Below, piece by piece: positions 1 through 5,551 of a stretch of DNA of 5,819 nucleotides (its first letter is position 1; every line of letters starts with the position of its first letter). The stretch spans positions 1 to 5,819 of the forward strand of contig JAKFWB010000547.1 in NCBI GenBank assembly GCA_021732945.1, given 5' to 3'. The notes beneath the pieces were generated by a model. It did no database searches. It was given only the letters and a program-made list of their open reading frames with translations, and was not told where the DNA came from. The position numbers and the translations under genes are program-made. Source of the stretch: Porphyrobacter sp. (lineage in GTDB: Bacteria > Pseudomonadota > Alphaproteobacteria > Sphingomonadales > Sphingomonadaceae).

Positions 1-767
1 CAGGTAGCGATCTGGCGGGCATGAAAACCCGTGCGATGGGAAACGGCGATCACTGGGTGCTCAACGGTGCTAAGACCTACATTTCGAACGGAATTTTGGG
101 AGATCTGATCGTGGTTGCCGCGCGCACCGATACGAATCGCCCTCACGGCATCAGCCTGTTCCTTGTCGAGCGCGGGATGGAAGGCTTTGAACGCGGCCGA
201 AAGCTGGAAAAGATGGGCCTCAAGTCGCAAGACACGGCGGAACTTTTCTTCAACGATGTAAAGGTACCGCAGGAAAACCTGATTGGCGAAGCCGGTCAAG
301 GCTTCAAGTATCTTGCCCAGATGCTGGCGCAGGAGCGACTGATTGCCGCCATCGGTTTCATGGCCACGGCCCAGACGGCCTTCGACCTCACACTGGAATA
401 CGTGAAGGAACGCAGCGCTTTCGGAAAGCCAATTGGCGCGTTCCAGAACACCCGGTTCAAGATGGCGCAGATGCGCGCCGAGCTGGATATGGCTCAGACC
501 TATGTTGATCAGTGCGTTTTGCTGCTGAACGACAAGTCGCTGACGGCAGAGGACGCCTCGGCTGCAAAGTTGCTGACCAGCGAGTTGGAGGGCCGCGTTA
601 TGGACACCTGCGTCCAGCTTCATGGGGGTGCCGGTTACATGGAGGAATACCGCATCAGTCGCATGTATACCGATGCCCGGATCAGCCGTATCTTCGCAGG
701 AACTAGCGAGATCATGCTTGAAATCATCGGTCGCGGGCTTGGCCTCGACGAACGGAAAATGAACTGA
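1..767 (+). CDS. acyl-CoA dehydrogenase, C-terminal part (gene cut by the left window edge)
   Basis: FAD-dependent enzyme that introduces the alpha,beta double bond into an acyl-CoA, passing electrons to electron-transfer flavoprotein. The reading frame is open from the first base (codons in phase with position 3) and begins inside the conserved GSDLAGM stretch, so about 125 N-terminal residues of a family protein of about 380 lie outside the window. Visible landmarks are WVLNGAKTYISNG (FAD/substrate middle domain), RSAFGKPIGAFQ, LHGGAGYMEEY and the end motif IFAGTSEIM. In the end motif, Ala replaces the Glu that is the catalytic base of medium- and short-chain enzymes. A Glu in LAQERL (codon 333-335) sits where long-chain and isovaleryl-CoA dehydrogenases carry their base, so the enzyme is probably active and of that subclass. 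Substrate cannot be told from sequence. It is followed after 86 bp by the ribB-like gene on the same strand, possibly one operon. Confidence 0.93.
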   Translation, partial: GSDLAGMKTRAMGNGDHWVLNGAKTYISNGILGDLIVVAARTDTNRPHGISLFLVERGMEGFERGRKLEKMGLKSQDTAELFFNDVKVPQENLIGEAGQGFKYLAQMLAQERLIAAIGFMATAQTAFDLTLEYVKERSAFGKPIGAFQNTRFKMAQMRAELDMAQTYVDQCVLLLNDKSLTAEDASAAKLLTSELEGRVMDTCVQLHGGAGYMEEYRISRMYTDARISRIFAGTSEIMLEIIGRGLGLDERKMN

Positions 768-853
768 AAAGCGTCTTGATGCGGACTAGAGGAACGAACC
801 GTCTTCTCTTGCCGCAGCCAAATCAACAAGGCGCTGTGGCGGGAGGCGGCAGG

Positions 854-1963
854 ATGATTTCTAGCGTCGTTGAAATAGTGGAGGAAGCCCGCAACGGGCG
901 GATGTTTATCCTTGTGGACGATGAAGATCGTGAGAACGAGGGCGATCTCATTATTCCCGCGCAGATGGCCACTCCTGCGGCGATTAACTTCATGGCAACG
1001 CATGGGCGCGGTTTGATCTGCCTCGCACTGGCCAAGCAGCGGGTCGATCAACTGGGCATCGACCTCATGAGCAGCCAGAACCGGACACGGCACGAAACGG
1101 CTTTCACCATTTCCATCGAAGCGCGCGAAGGCGTGACCACCGGCATTTCGGCTGCCGATCGCGCCCGCACTATTGCCGTGGCGATTGATGGCGGCAAAGG
1201 CGCGGACGATATTGTTACCCCGGGGCACGTCTTCCCGCTGGTCGCTCGCGATGGGGGCGTGCTTGTACGCGCGGGGCATACGGAAGCGTCGGTCGATATA
1301 TCCCGGCTCGCCGGTCTGAACGCCTCTGCGGTGATCTGCGAGATCATGAACGAAGACGGCACGATGAGCCGAATGGTCGACCTCATCAGCTTTGCCCGCA
1401 AGCACGATCTGAAAATCGGCACGATACGCGACCTGATCGCCTATCGCCGCGAGCACGACCACCTTATCGAACGGCGATCCGAGCGGCAATTTTCCAGCCG
1501 CTGGGGCGACGATTGGCGGGCTATTTGTTTCTACAACAAGGCAACCGGGGAAGAAACGCTGGCGCTGGTGAAGGGGCAAGTGGATCACGCGAAACCGACG
1601 CTGGTGCGCATGCAGTTGCTGTCGATCTTCCCCGATGTGTTTGCCGAGATAGGGGAGCGTGAATCGCTGGTGCAGGGGGCCATGGAAACCATCGCAAGGG
1701 AAGGCAGCGGTGTGCTGGTACTGATCAACCGCCCGGTGCCGGATTTTGTTAGCCGCGCCATGCGAATTGCCGAGGCCGAGAAAGCTAAACGCCCGCCATC
1801 AGGCGAAAGCCCGGAGCAGCGCGATTATGGCAACGGCGCCCAGATCCTTTCCGAACTTGGCGTGCGGGACATGGTGCTGCTGACCAATAACAGCCGCTCG
1901 CTGGTGGCGCTTGAAGGCTATGGTTTGTCGATCGTGGGCGAACGCCCTATCGAGATGGGCTGA
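854..1963 (+). CDS. ribB: RibBX-type 3,4-dihydroxy-2-butanone-4-phosphate synthase with degenerate GTP cyclohydrolase II-like domain
   Basis: Converts ribulose 5-phosphate to 3,4-dihydroxy-2-butanone 4-phosphate plus formate, the four-carbon precursor of riboflavin (cytosol). Residues 1-200 are a complete RibB domain: [12 protein letters not shown] (22-33), [10 protein letters not shown] (50-59), [11 protein letters not shown] then [10 protein letters not shown] (80-104), GHVFPLV and [10 protein letters not shown] (124-148), [11 protein letters not shown] (161-171). Residues 213-369 resemble GTP cyclohydrolase II ([10 protein letters not shown] at 323-332, LLTNNS at 342-347, [11 protein letters not shown]). 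The zinc cysteine segment (normally SECLTGDVFGSLRCDCG) reads [15 protein letters not shown] and has no cysteine, and the GRGIGL catalytic loop is missing, so cyclohydrolase activity is not expected. This matches the RibBX variant known from Proteobacteria. The start at 854 is chosen for GGAGG at 842-846 and the family N-terminus. A TTG at 776 and an ATG at 779 would add about 25 unconserved residues. No room exists for an FMN riboswitch in the 86-bp gap upstream. Confidence 0.93.
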   Translation: MISSVVEIVEEARNGRMFILVDDEDRENEGDLIIPAQMATPAAINFMATHGRGLICLALAKQRVDQLGIDLMSSQNRTRHETAFTISIEAREGVTTGISAADRARTIAVAIDGGKGADDIVTPGHVFPLVARDGGVLVRAGHTEASVDISRLAGLNASAVICEIMNEDGTMSRMVDLISFARKHDLKIGTIRDLIAYRREHDHLIERRSERQFSSRWGDDWRAICFYNKATGEETLALVKGQVDHAKPTLVRMQLLSIFPDVFAEIGERESLVQGAMETIAREGSGVLVLINRPVPDFVSRAMRIAEAEKAKRPPSGESPEQRDYGNGAQILSELGVRDMVLLTNNSRSLVALEGYGLSIVGERPIEMG

Positions 1964-2009
1964 AGGTTCGTCTGACCTCGCCGCCACGGCTGTAGAGGGA
2001 ATGTCTGTT

Positions 2010-2615
2010 ATGCCTTGTTATGAATTCCAAGGGATCAGGCCAGTGGTTGATCCCGGCAGCTTCGTCCACCCACAAGCTTCGCTGATTGGCGATGTGATCG
2101 TCAGTTCAGGATGCTATATCGGTCCGGGCGCCAGCCTGCGGGCTGATTTCGGCAGAATCATCGTTGAAAGCGACTGCAGCGTGCAGGACTGTGCCACTAT
2201 CCATGTTTCCACGCAGCATGACACTATAATCCGGCGCGGTGCCACTATCGCTCATGGCGCAGTCATCCATGGCTGCGAGATCGGTGAGAATTGCCTGATA
2301 GGCATCAATTCTGTGGTGCTGGATGCGGCAGTGCTTGGCCGGGAATGTCTGGTAGGTGCGCTGTCGCTGGTGCCACATGGGATGGAAGTCCCGGAGCGAA
2401 GCCTGCTGATCGGCACTCCAGCGCGGATCGTGCGCGCTTTGTCGGCTGAGGAGGTGACTTGGCGCAACGATGTTGATGGAAACTATCAGTATCTCACGCG
2501 CGAAGCGCTTTCCAGCCTGCGCGAGACTGAACCGCATGCCGAGCCGGAACCAGACCGCAACCGCATCAGCCTTACCGGCAGCCCGGTGCGTCCGGGCGGG
2601 GGTTCGGCCGCCTAG
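2010..2615 (+). CDS. paaY: PaaY/CaiE-family hexapeptide-repeat protein (gamma-carbonic-anhydrase fold, putative CoA thioesterase)
   Basis: Left-handed beta-helix protein of 201 residues; PaaY proteins are about 196. Family members are trimers with zinc between subunits. PaaY is described as a thioesterase that removes dead-end CoA esters in phenylacetate catabolism, and CaiE belongs to the carnitine operon. Residues 1-50 follow the family closely (YEFQGIRPVV, FVHPQASLIGDVI, CYIGPGASLRADFGRI). Zinc ligands are visible as His65 (TIHV), His82 and His87 (AHGAVIHGC, the usual five-residue spacing). The helix ends with LIGTPARIVRALS (133-145), followed by a C-terminal helix region. The last 20 residues are Pro/Gly rich and unconserved. 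ATG 2010 is preferred over ATG 2001 because AGAGGGA (1994-2000) lies 9 bases before it and the family begins here. The gap after ribBX is 46 bp, suggesting co-transcription. The gene symbol is by similarity; the substrate is not proven. Confidence 0.85.
   Translation: MPCYEFQGIRPVVDPGSFVHPQASLIGDVIVSSGCYIGPGASLRADFGRIIVESDCSVQDCATIHVSTQHDTIIRRGATIAHGAVIHGCEIGENCLIGINSVVLDAAVLGRECLVGALSLVPHGMEVPERSLLIGTPARIVRALSAEEVTWRNDVDGNYQYLTREALSSLRETEPHAEPEPDRNRISLTGSPVRPGGGSAA
2612..2615. other. overlapping convergent stop codons in one CTAG
   Basis: The tetranucleotide CTAG supplies TAG for the plus-strand paaY-like gene (2613-2615) and TAG for the minus-strand flavin reductase gene (2612-2614). There is no intergenic space, and no clear hairpin terminator can be seen at the junction, so transcripts from each side probably run into the opposite gene. 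Confidence 0.9.
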
Positions 2616-3589
2616 CTTTCGCTGCCTTCTTCAGCAGGCTGGTCTGCCTGCAATGCATTCATCACTTCCAGATGCTGCGCCGTGCCCTTGGCATCCTGTC
2701 CGTCCAGCGTTTCCAGTAGCTGCGAAATCAGCGAGCGGAGTTGGTCCAGCTCGTCTGGAGAAAAGGCCTTTTGCGCGTCTGACTCCACCGCCTTTGCCTG
2801 CACGAACAGGCCGATCATCGTCTCGCGCCCAGACTTGGTGAGTGAAACGATGCCATCATCGGTCACCTGAACGAGCCCGGCATCTGCCAGCCGCTGAAGG
2901 TCGGTGTCGGTCCATTGCCAGCCAGATGTGCCAAGCATCCCATTCACTTTTGACAATGAAGCAGGCCCGCCTTTCAGCAAGACCGATAGCGCATAGTGAT
3001 CGACTTGCGAGAGACCTTTCTCGGCCGCCTGTGCGCGGACGCCATCGGTCAGCATGAAATAGGCACGGGCAACAAGATAATTGAGATCGCGCGCGTTCTC
3101 CGGGCGATCGCCTGTCTTCGGCATCGTCTTGCGTGCGTATTTGCCGCGGTGGAACAGCAAGGGTTCCTTTTCCGATTGCTCCAGTTCGAGGACTTCGCCC
3201 ACAAATATGATATGGTCGCCGCCGTCATAACGGTAGGCGGTGCGACATTCGAAGCGCGCCGCGCAGTCCCGCAATAACGGCACGTCGGCCTCGCCGGTCT
3301 TGATATCTACGCCCTCGAACTTGTCGATGCCGGGCGTGGCGAACTGGTTGGAAAGAGCTTCTTGGTCTGCGCCAAGGATGTGCACCGCAAAGGCATCGAC
3401 ATTCATGAAGGCATCGATGTTCGATGATTTCTTGGCCAGGCTCCACAACACCAGCGGAGGGTCAAGCGACACCGAGTTGAAGCTGTTTGCCGTCAGCCCG
3501 ATTTTTCGCCCGTCATGACATGTCGTGACGATGGTAACTCCGGTGGCGAAATTCCCCAGCGCATTCCTCAAAGCCTTTGCGTCGATCAC
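2612..3589 (-). CDS. flavin reductase fused to a MarR-like domain (C1-type reductase of two-component flavin monooxygenase)
   Basis: Uses NAD(P)H to reduce free flavin, which diffuses to a partner oxygenase. Of 325 residues, 1-165 form a flavin reductase-like split barrel: IDAKALRNALGNFATGVTIV (2-21), GLTANSFNSVSLDPPLVLWS (31-50) for flavin binding, and the GDH signature (124-126) followed by IIFVGEVLELE. Residues about 168-300 form a MarR-like winged helix: LVARAYFMLTDGVR, GLSQVDHYALSVLL, LQRLADAGLV, IVSLTKSGRE. This order and length match the C1 component of Acinetobacter p-hydroxyphenylacetate hydroxylase, where the MarR-like part binds the aromatic effector and stimulates flavin release. 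The start is GTG at 3589, where family homology begins, with GGGGA in the mRNA six bases before it. The open frame upstream to 3946 contains no family sequence. No oxygenase gene is visible. The stop codon shares bases with that of the convergent paaY-like gene. Confidence 0.88.
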   Translation of the reverse strand: MIDAKALRNALGNFATGVTIVTTCHDGRKIGLTANSFNSVSLDPPLVLWSLAKKSSNIDAFMNVDAFAVHILGADQEALSNQFATPGIDKFEGVDIKTGEADVPLLRDCAARFECRTAYRYDGGDHIIFVGEVLELEQSEKEPLLFHRGKYARKTMPKTGDRPENARDLNYLVARAYFMLTDGVRAQAAEKGLSQVDHYALSVLLKGGPASLSKVNGMLGTSGWQWTDTDLQRLADAGLVQVTDDGIVSLTKSGRETMIGLFVQAKAVESDAQKAFSPDELDQLRSLISQLLETLDGQDAKGTAQHLEVMNALQADQPAEEGSES

Positions 3590-3750
3590 AAATATTCCCC
3601 GCGTCTTCCAAGAAGGAAGAATCCTTCTCGTTCCACCCTTCAAACGATAGGCCTTCCGGTGGGTTGGCCACCTTTCAATGGATAGGGAGAGGCGGCAGCC
3701 GGTCCGGCGAAAGAAAGAGCAACCCGGAAAGGCTAGTTCGGCGGTAGAAT
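3590..3750. other. non-coding leader region of the flavin reductase gene
   Basis: This stretch holds the probable promoter and leader of the minus-strand flavin reductase gene. Besides the dyads at 3604-3628 there is a short inverted repeat, GGTGG (3658-3662) with CCACC (3668-3672). I cannot identify a convincing pair of -35 and -10 boxes. No protein family is recognisable on either strand. Confidence 0.5.
3604..3628 (-). promoter_or_regulatory. overlapping inverted repeats just upstream of the flavin reductase start
   Basis: AGAAGGA (3611-3617) pairs with TCCTTCT (3622-3628) across a 4-base spacer, and TCTTCC (3604-3609) pairs with GGAAGA (3615-3620) across 5 bases. The two pairings share bases and cannot form together. 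They lie 15 to 39 bases before the GTG, directly above the ribosome binding site. They could be a protein operator (a MarR-size dyad) or alternative mRNA hairpins controlling translation. Nothing beyond the symmetry proves function. Confidence 0.4.
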
Positions 3751-3927
3751 TCATGCTCTGCCCAGCGATACGTATTCCAGCAGCCATTCTTTGCCAGCTT
3801 TGACCCTGGCGAGATTTTGTGTGTCTCGGTGCGTCACGGTCCAGAATCTGCGCTGTACTGCTAATCGTGGGCATACTGCCTCGAGATTGCTCGATCCTTT
3901 CGCAATGAAGCAGGGCGGGTTGCAATG
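3751..3927 (-). pseudogene. C-terminal remnant of a LysR-type transcriptional regulator
   Basis: Read on the minus strand and ending at the TGA at 3751-3753, the open segment contains PPCFIAKGSSNLEAV, then FWTVTHRDTQNLARVKAG and a final KEWLLEYV helix. This is the end pattern of LysR effector-binding domains: a 'LPCFIA' strand, then 'FWLVTHRD...ARVRA...WL'. Only about 58 residues remain of a family length near 300. The frame is closed by a TAG at 3928-3930, and no DNA-binding domain follows upstream, so the gene is broken. It points the same way as the flavin reductase gene. It may once have regulated the neighbouring catabolic genes, but that is inference. Confidence 0.6.
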
Positions 3928-4313
3928 CTACCCAAGCTCGGATCACCTGGGTCTGGAGTTTTCCGCCTTGCTCAGGTCCGGTGGGCTGGTTTCACCGGCT
4001 GAGTTTGCCAGCATGGTCGGGGGGGATAACCGCTCGTCTTGTCTTTTAGTCAACTTGCTGCATTGCCAAAAAGTGGGGGTATTGAAGGGGGTATCACGAA
4101 GGTCATCGACTGAGTTTTTGTTCTAAATTCATTGCTTATGTGTTTCCTAAACGTCCCTCCTCCGCTACCAAGCTGTGGACGGATCGTAGACCTCAGGTAA
4201 CGCCGCTTTCGCCTCTCCGAATTTTGCTATTGGCGTGATACCGGGGATCGCGAAAAGCGTTCGAAGAGATGCAGCGCTGGCGTCCAAGAGAATGCAAATG
4301 CATCCACTTTTTT
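3928..4313. other. gene-free, decayed region at the end of an integrated element
   Basis: No intact gene is recognisable. A rightward open frame from 3791 to 4126 overlaps the LysR remnant and looks like no known family. On the minus strand a frame closed by TAG at 4165-4167 is open to beyond 4300, with a segment reading LRTLFAIPGITPIAKFGEA, but it has no start codon and I do not recognise it; it may be a gene fragment. The stretch also holds the first copy of the paired G-rich repeat at 4074-4096. Confidence 0.5.
4074..4096 (+). repeat. paired GGGGGTAT repeat, copy 1 (candidate integrase arm site)
   Basis: GGGGGTAT occurs at 4075-4082 and again at 4087-4094, start to start 12 bases, preceded by T and followed by CA. 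The same two-part unit with the same 12-base period recurs at 4314-4336 and, degraded, at 4524-4545. The three copies flank a tRNA-derived core site, as arm-type binding sites of tyrosine recombinases do. Confidence 0.5.
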
Positions 4314-4336
4314 TGGGGGCAGTGTAGGGGGCATCA
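4314..4336 (+). repeat. paired GGGGGCA repeat, copy 2 (candidate integrase arm site)
   Basis: GGGGGCAG at 4315-4322 and GGGGGCAT at 4327-4334 repeat with a 12-base start-to-start period, preceded by T and ending ATCA, like copy 1 but with C in place of T after the G run. The unit sits about 50 bp left of the tRNA-like core and overlaps the beginning of an IHF-like site. Confidence 0.55.
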
Positions 4337-4344
4337 ATAACTTA
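4332..4344 (+). promoter_or_regulatory. possible IHF binding site beside the att core
   Basis: The sequence CATCAATAACTTA matches the IHF consensus WATCAANNNNTTR at every position but the first. It lies in an AT-rich stretch (about 4336-4390) between the second repeat copy and the tRNA-like core, which is where IHF bends DNA in many tyrosine-recombinase attachment sites. It is a short motif and could be chance. Confidence 0.35.
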
Positions 4345-4388
4345 TATCTCAAAAATTATCGTTTAAAAGCAATATAATAAAGTCATTT

Positions 4389-4411
4389 TTCGAATCCCAC
4401 CCTCTCCGCCA
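4389..4411 (+). other. attachment-site core: 23-bp copy of a tRNA 3' end (best fit tRNA-Ser)
   Basis: The sequence starts with the T-loop TTCGAAT, continues with CCCAC (3' side of the T stem), CCTCTCC (3' acceptor strand), discriminator G and the encoded CCA. The 5' T-stem strand GTGGG expected just before the T-loop is absent (the DNA reads GTCATTT), so only the 3' end is present. Such fragments are the copies left by integrative elements that insert at tRNA genes. The CCTCTCC acceptor would pair with GGAGAGG, typical of alphaproteobacterial tRNA-Ser. An integrase remnant begins about 170 bp to the right and arm-like repeats lie on both sides. Confidence 0.75.
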
Positions 4412-4523
4412 GTCACCCTTCCGCAAGCGTCCAAAAAACCGCTGTTTTCCTTGATTTTCAGCCATTTCGAGCTAGATAGTATCCTGAATCTGTTCCGATA
4501 TTTCGGAATGCGTCTGTAACCAT
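4412..4523. other. spacer between att core and integrase remnant
   Basis: No gene is visible. A run AAAAAACCGCTGTTTT at about 4433-4448 is AT rich, but its stem is too weak to call a terminator. This position corresponds to the tRNA-int intergenic region of P4-type elements. Confidence 0.4.
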
Positions 4524-4545
4524 TGGGGGCATTTCTGTGGCATCA
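4524..4545 (+). repeat. degraded copy 3 of the paired G-rich repeat
   Basis: GGGGGCAT at 4525-4532 is followed by TGTGGCATCA, which matches the second half of copies 1 and 2 apart from G-to-T changes and one lost base. A further single GGGGGC is at 4558-4563. This copy lies to the right of the tRNA-like core, whereas copies 1 and 2 lie to the left. Confidence 0.45.
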
Positions 4546-4579
4546 AAACGCAGTTTTGGGGGCGCTGCTGCTCAGCGAA

Positions 4580-4817
4580 ATGGCAGTTTGGCAGGCGAAG
4601 GCAAAAAAATGAGGATAACAAGCTTTCCGATTCCGAAGGGCTGTATCTGTTTTTGGCCAAATTCGACCGTTGGAGCTGGCGGCTCAAATGTCCTTTTTTT
4701 GCAGGGAAGGAGAGGAGGCTGATCCCTGGTGCCTATCCAGAGGTATCGTTGAAGGTGGCCCGTGGCGCATACGTCGGGCTGGAAGATATCGACGAGCCTA
4801 CCGATCAAGTCCCATAA
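4580..4817 (+). pseudogene. P4-type tyrosine integrase, decayed N-terminal fragment (DUF4102 region)
   Basis: From about 4620, in phase with position 4620, the plus strand reads KLSDSEGLYLFLAK, then RWSWRLKCPF, then AGKERRLIPGAYPEVSLK. This is the N-terminal arm-binding domain of P4/CP4-57-type integrases, which usually runs 'KLTDSDGLYL...WRLKYRFAGKEK.L..G.YPEVSL..AR'. The likely start is ATG 4580 (MAVWQAKAK), but the frame changes in the A7 run at 4603-4609, and part of the usual opening is missing. Similarity ends near 4763, where DNA of an IS630 transposase begins, and the frame closes at TAA 4815-4817. The catalytic domain (over 250 residues) is absent, so the protein is non-functional. 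Orientation and distance from the tRNA-like core fit a tRNA-integrated island. Confidence 0.75.
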
Positions 4818-5300
4818 TCTGCTGGCGGTTCGTTCGCCGGCCTTACGAAGCCTGACTTTGAGCCGGGAGAGGGCCTCCTCAATCGGGTTGAAGTCGGGAC
4901 TGTATGGCGCAAGGAAGCGTAGGGGTGCAACAGGCGCTTCGACCCGTCCAGCACCAGCGGCGCGACCATGCCGGTCATGCTCAGGCCTGCCACCAGCGTG
5001 GTGGTCTTGCGGTGGCCATGTGAGAAGCCCATCCGCAGCCGCTCGCCGTTCCGGCAGCGCCCGTGACTGCGGGTCATGTTGGCGGCGGTCCAGGTCTCGT
5101 CGATGATGGCGAAGCGTTCGGGTTCGAGGTCGGTCTGGCCGTCGATCCAGGGCTGGCGTTACCTCAGGGCATCGGGACGGTCCTGCTTGATCGCGTGTCC
5201 GGTCTCATTTTGAGCGTGATCCCGTGCCAGGTAAAGAAGCGGTGCACCGTGCCGATCCCGACCAAGGCGTCGCGCTCGATCAGTCGCGCCTGCACGCGCA
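4764..5300 (-). pseudogene. IS630-family transposase, internally deleted and frameshifted remnant
   Basis: Three pieces, read leftward, add up to part of an IS630-family DDE transposase. About 5300-5207 encodes LIERDALVGIGTVHRFF and WHGITLKM. After a frameshift, about 5206-4943 encodes GHAIKQDRPDALR, a stop (5159-5161), LEPERFAIIDETW with the first catalytic Asp (5099-5101), then RLRMGFSHGHRKTTTLVAG and MVAPLVLDG. A second frame change and deletion follows, and about 4927-4764 encodes RFLAPYSPDFNPIEEALSRL with the final catalytic Glu, ending VDIFQPDVCA. The segment normally lying between LDG and the PYSP motif, about 45 residues including the VVMDN Asp, is missing. The N-terminal helix-turn-helix part and the last dozen or so residues are also absent. 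The element cannot transpose on its own. Confidence 0.85.
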
Positions 5301-5353
5301 GCGCCTCGAATGGCGTGCGTGGTCTTGGCGCTGCCGTGTAGAACCTGCCCCAT
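5300..5353 (-). pseudogene. IS481-family transposase, first 18 codons only
   Basis: On the minus strand, ATG 5353 opens with MGQVLHGSAKTTHAIRGA, the characteristic beginning of a group of IS481-family transposases (usual start MGQVLHGSA.TT.A.R.AI). It is preceded by a good ribosome binding site, GGAGGGA, complementary to 5357-5363. After about 18 codons similarity stops and IS630 sequence continues, so the rest of this roughly 300-residue transposase has been lost. The frame continues to 5159 as a meaningless 64-residue chimera. Confidence 0.65.
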
Positions 5354-5551
5354 AAGTCCCTCCGCTGTGACGATGATAAAGTTACACCATCACATGCTGG
5401 GACCAAACACCTAGAGCACTTCCTCAGAACACGCAGAACCGCACCATCCATAGATCGGCTCAGTCAGCTATTTTGGATTGCCCTAAAATCGGGATAGGCA
5501 GGCAGATCGCATCGATCATGGATGCGACAATCGATCAATTCCCGGGGTGGA
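5354..5551. other. gene-free region between IS481 start and peptide gene
   Basis: The left part (5354 to about 5400) is presumably the leader of the lost IS481 copy, though I cannot define a terminal inverted repeat. A 7-bp inverted repeat, TCGCATC (5507-5513) with GATGCGA (5521-5527), lies 25 bases past the end of the peptide gene at 5552. It lacks a T run in either direction, so it is at best a weak terminator or mRNA-stabilising hairpin. No processing gene of a peptide cluster is recognisable here on either strand. Confidence 0.4.

Noticed and set aside
768..853. FMN riboswitch upstream of the ribB-like gene
   Set aside because: The 86-bp gap is too short for an RFN element and shows none of its conserved helices.
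635..1588. Long minus-strand open frame of 317 codons opposite the ribB-like gene
   Set aside because: It lies antisense to a clearly conserved RibB domain, has no recognisable family pattern, and is the kind of shadow frame that GC-rich coding DNA produces.
3590..3946. N-terminal extension of the flavin reductase frame to 3946
   Set aside because: The 119 extra codons show no family sequence, cross the LysR remnant in another phase, and the C1-type homology plus a ribosome binding site point to the GTG at 3589.
3791..4126. Plus-strand open frame of 111 codons
   Set aside because: It has no recognisable domain, no good ribosome binding site, overlaps the LysR remnant and contains one of the G-rich repeats; treated as chance.
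4164..4300. Minus-strand open segment (LRTLFAIPGITPIAKFGEA) as a gene
   Set aside because: It has no start codon, no known family and is short; mentioned only as a possible fragment in the gap entry.
4074..4336. CRISPR-like array from the G-rich repeats
   Set aside because: Copies are separated by irregular distances of about 210-240 bp and have no uniform spacers; they fit recombinase arm sites better.
4389..4411. A complete tRNA-Ser gene
   Set aside because: Only the T-loop-to-CCA part is present; the preceding bases do not form the T stem, anticodon arm or acceptor 5' strand.
4805..5077. Minus-strand frame of 90 codons as a separate protein
   Set aside because: Its first half is the IS630 transposase core and its second half is out-of-frame IS630 DNA after the deletion joint, so it is part of the pseudogene.
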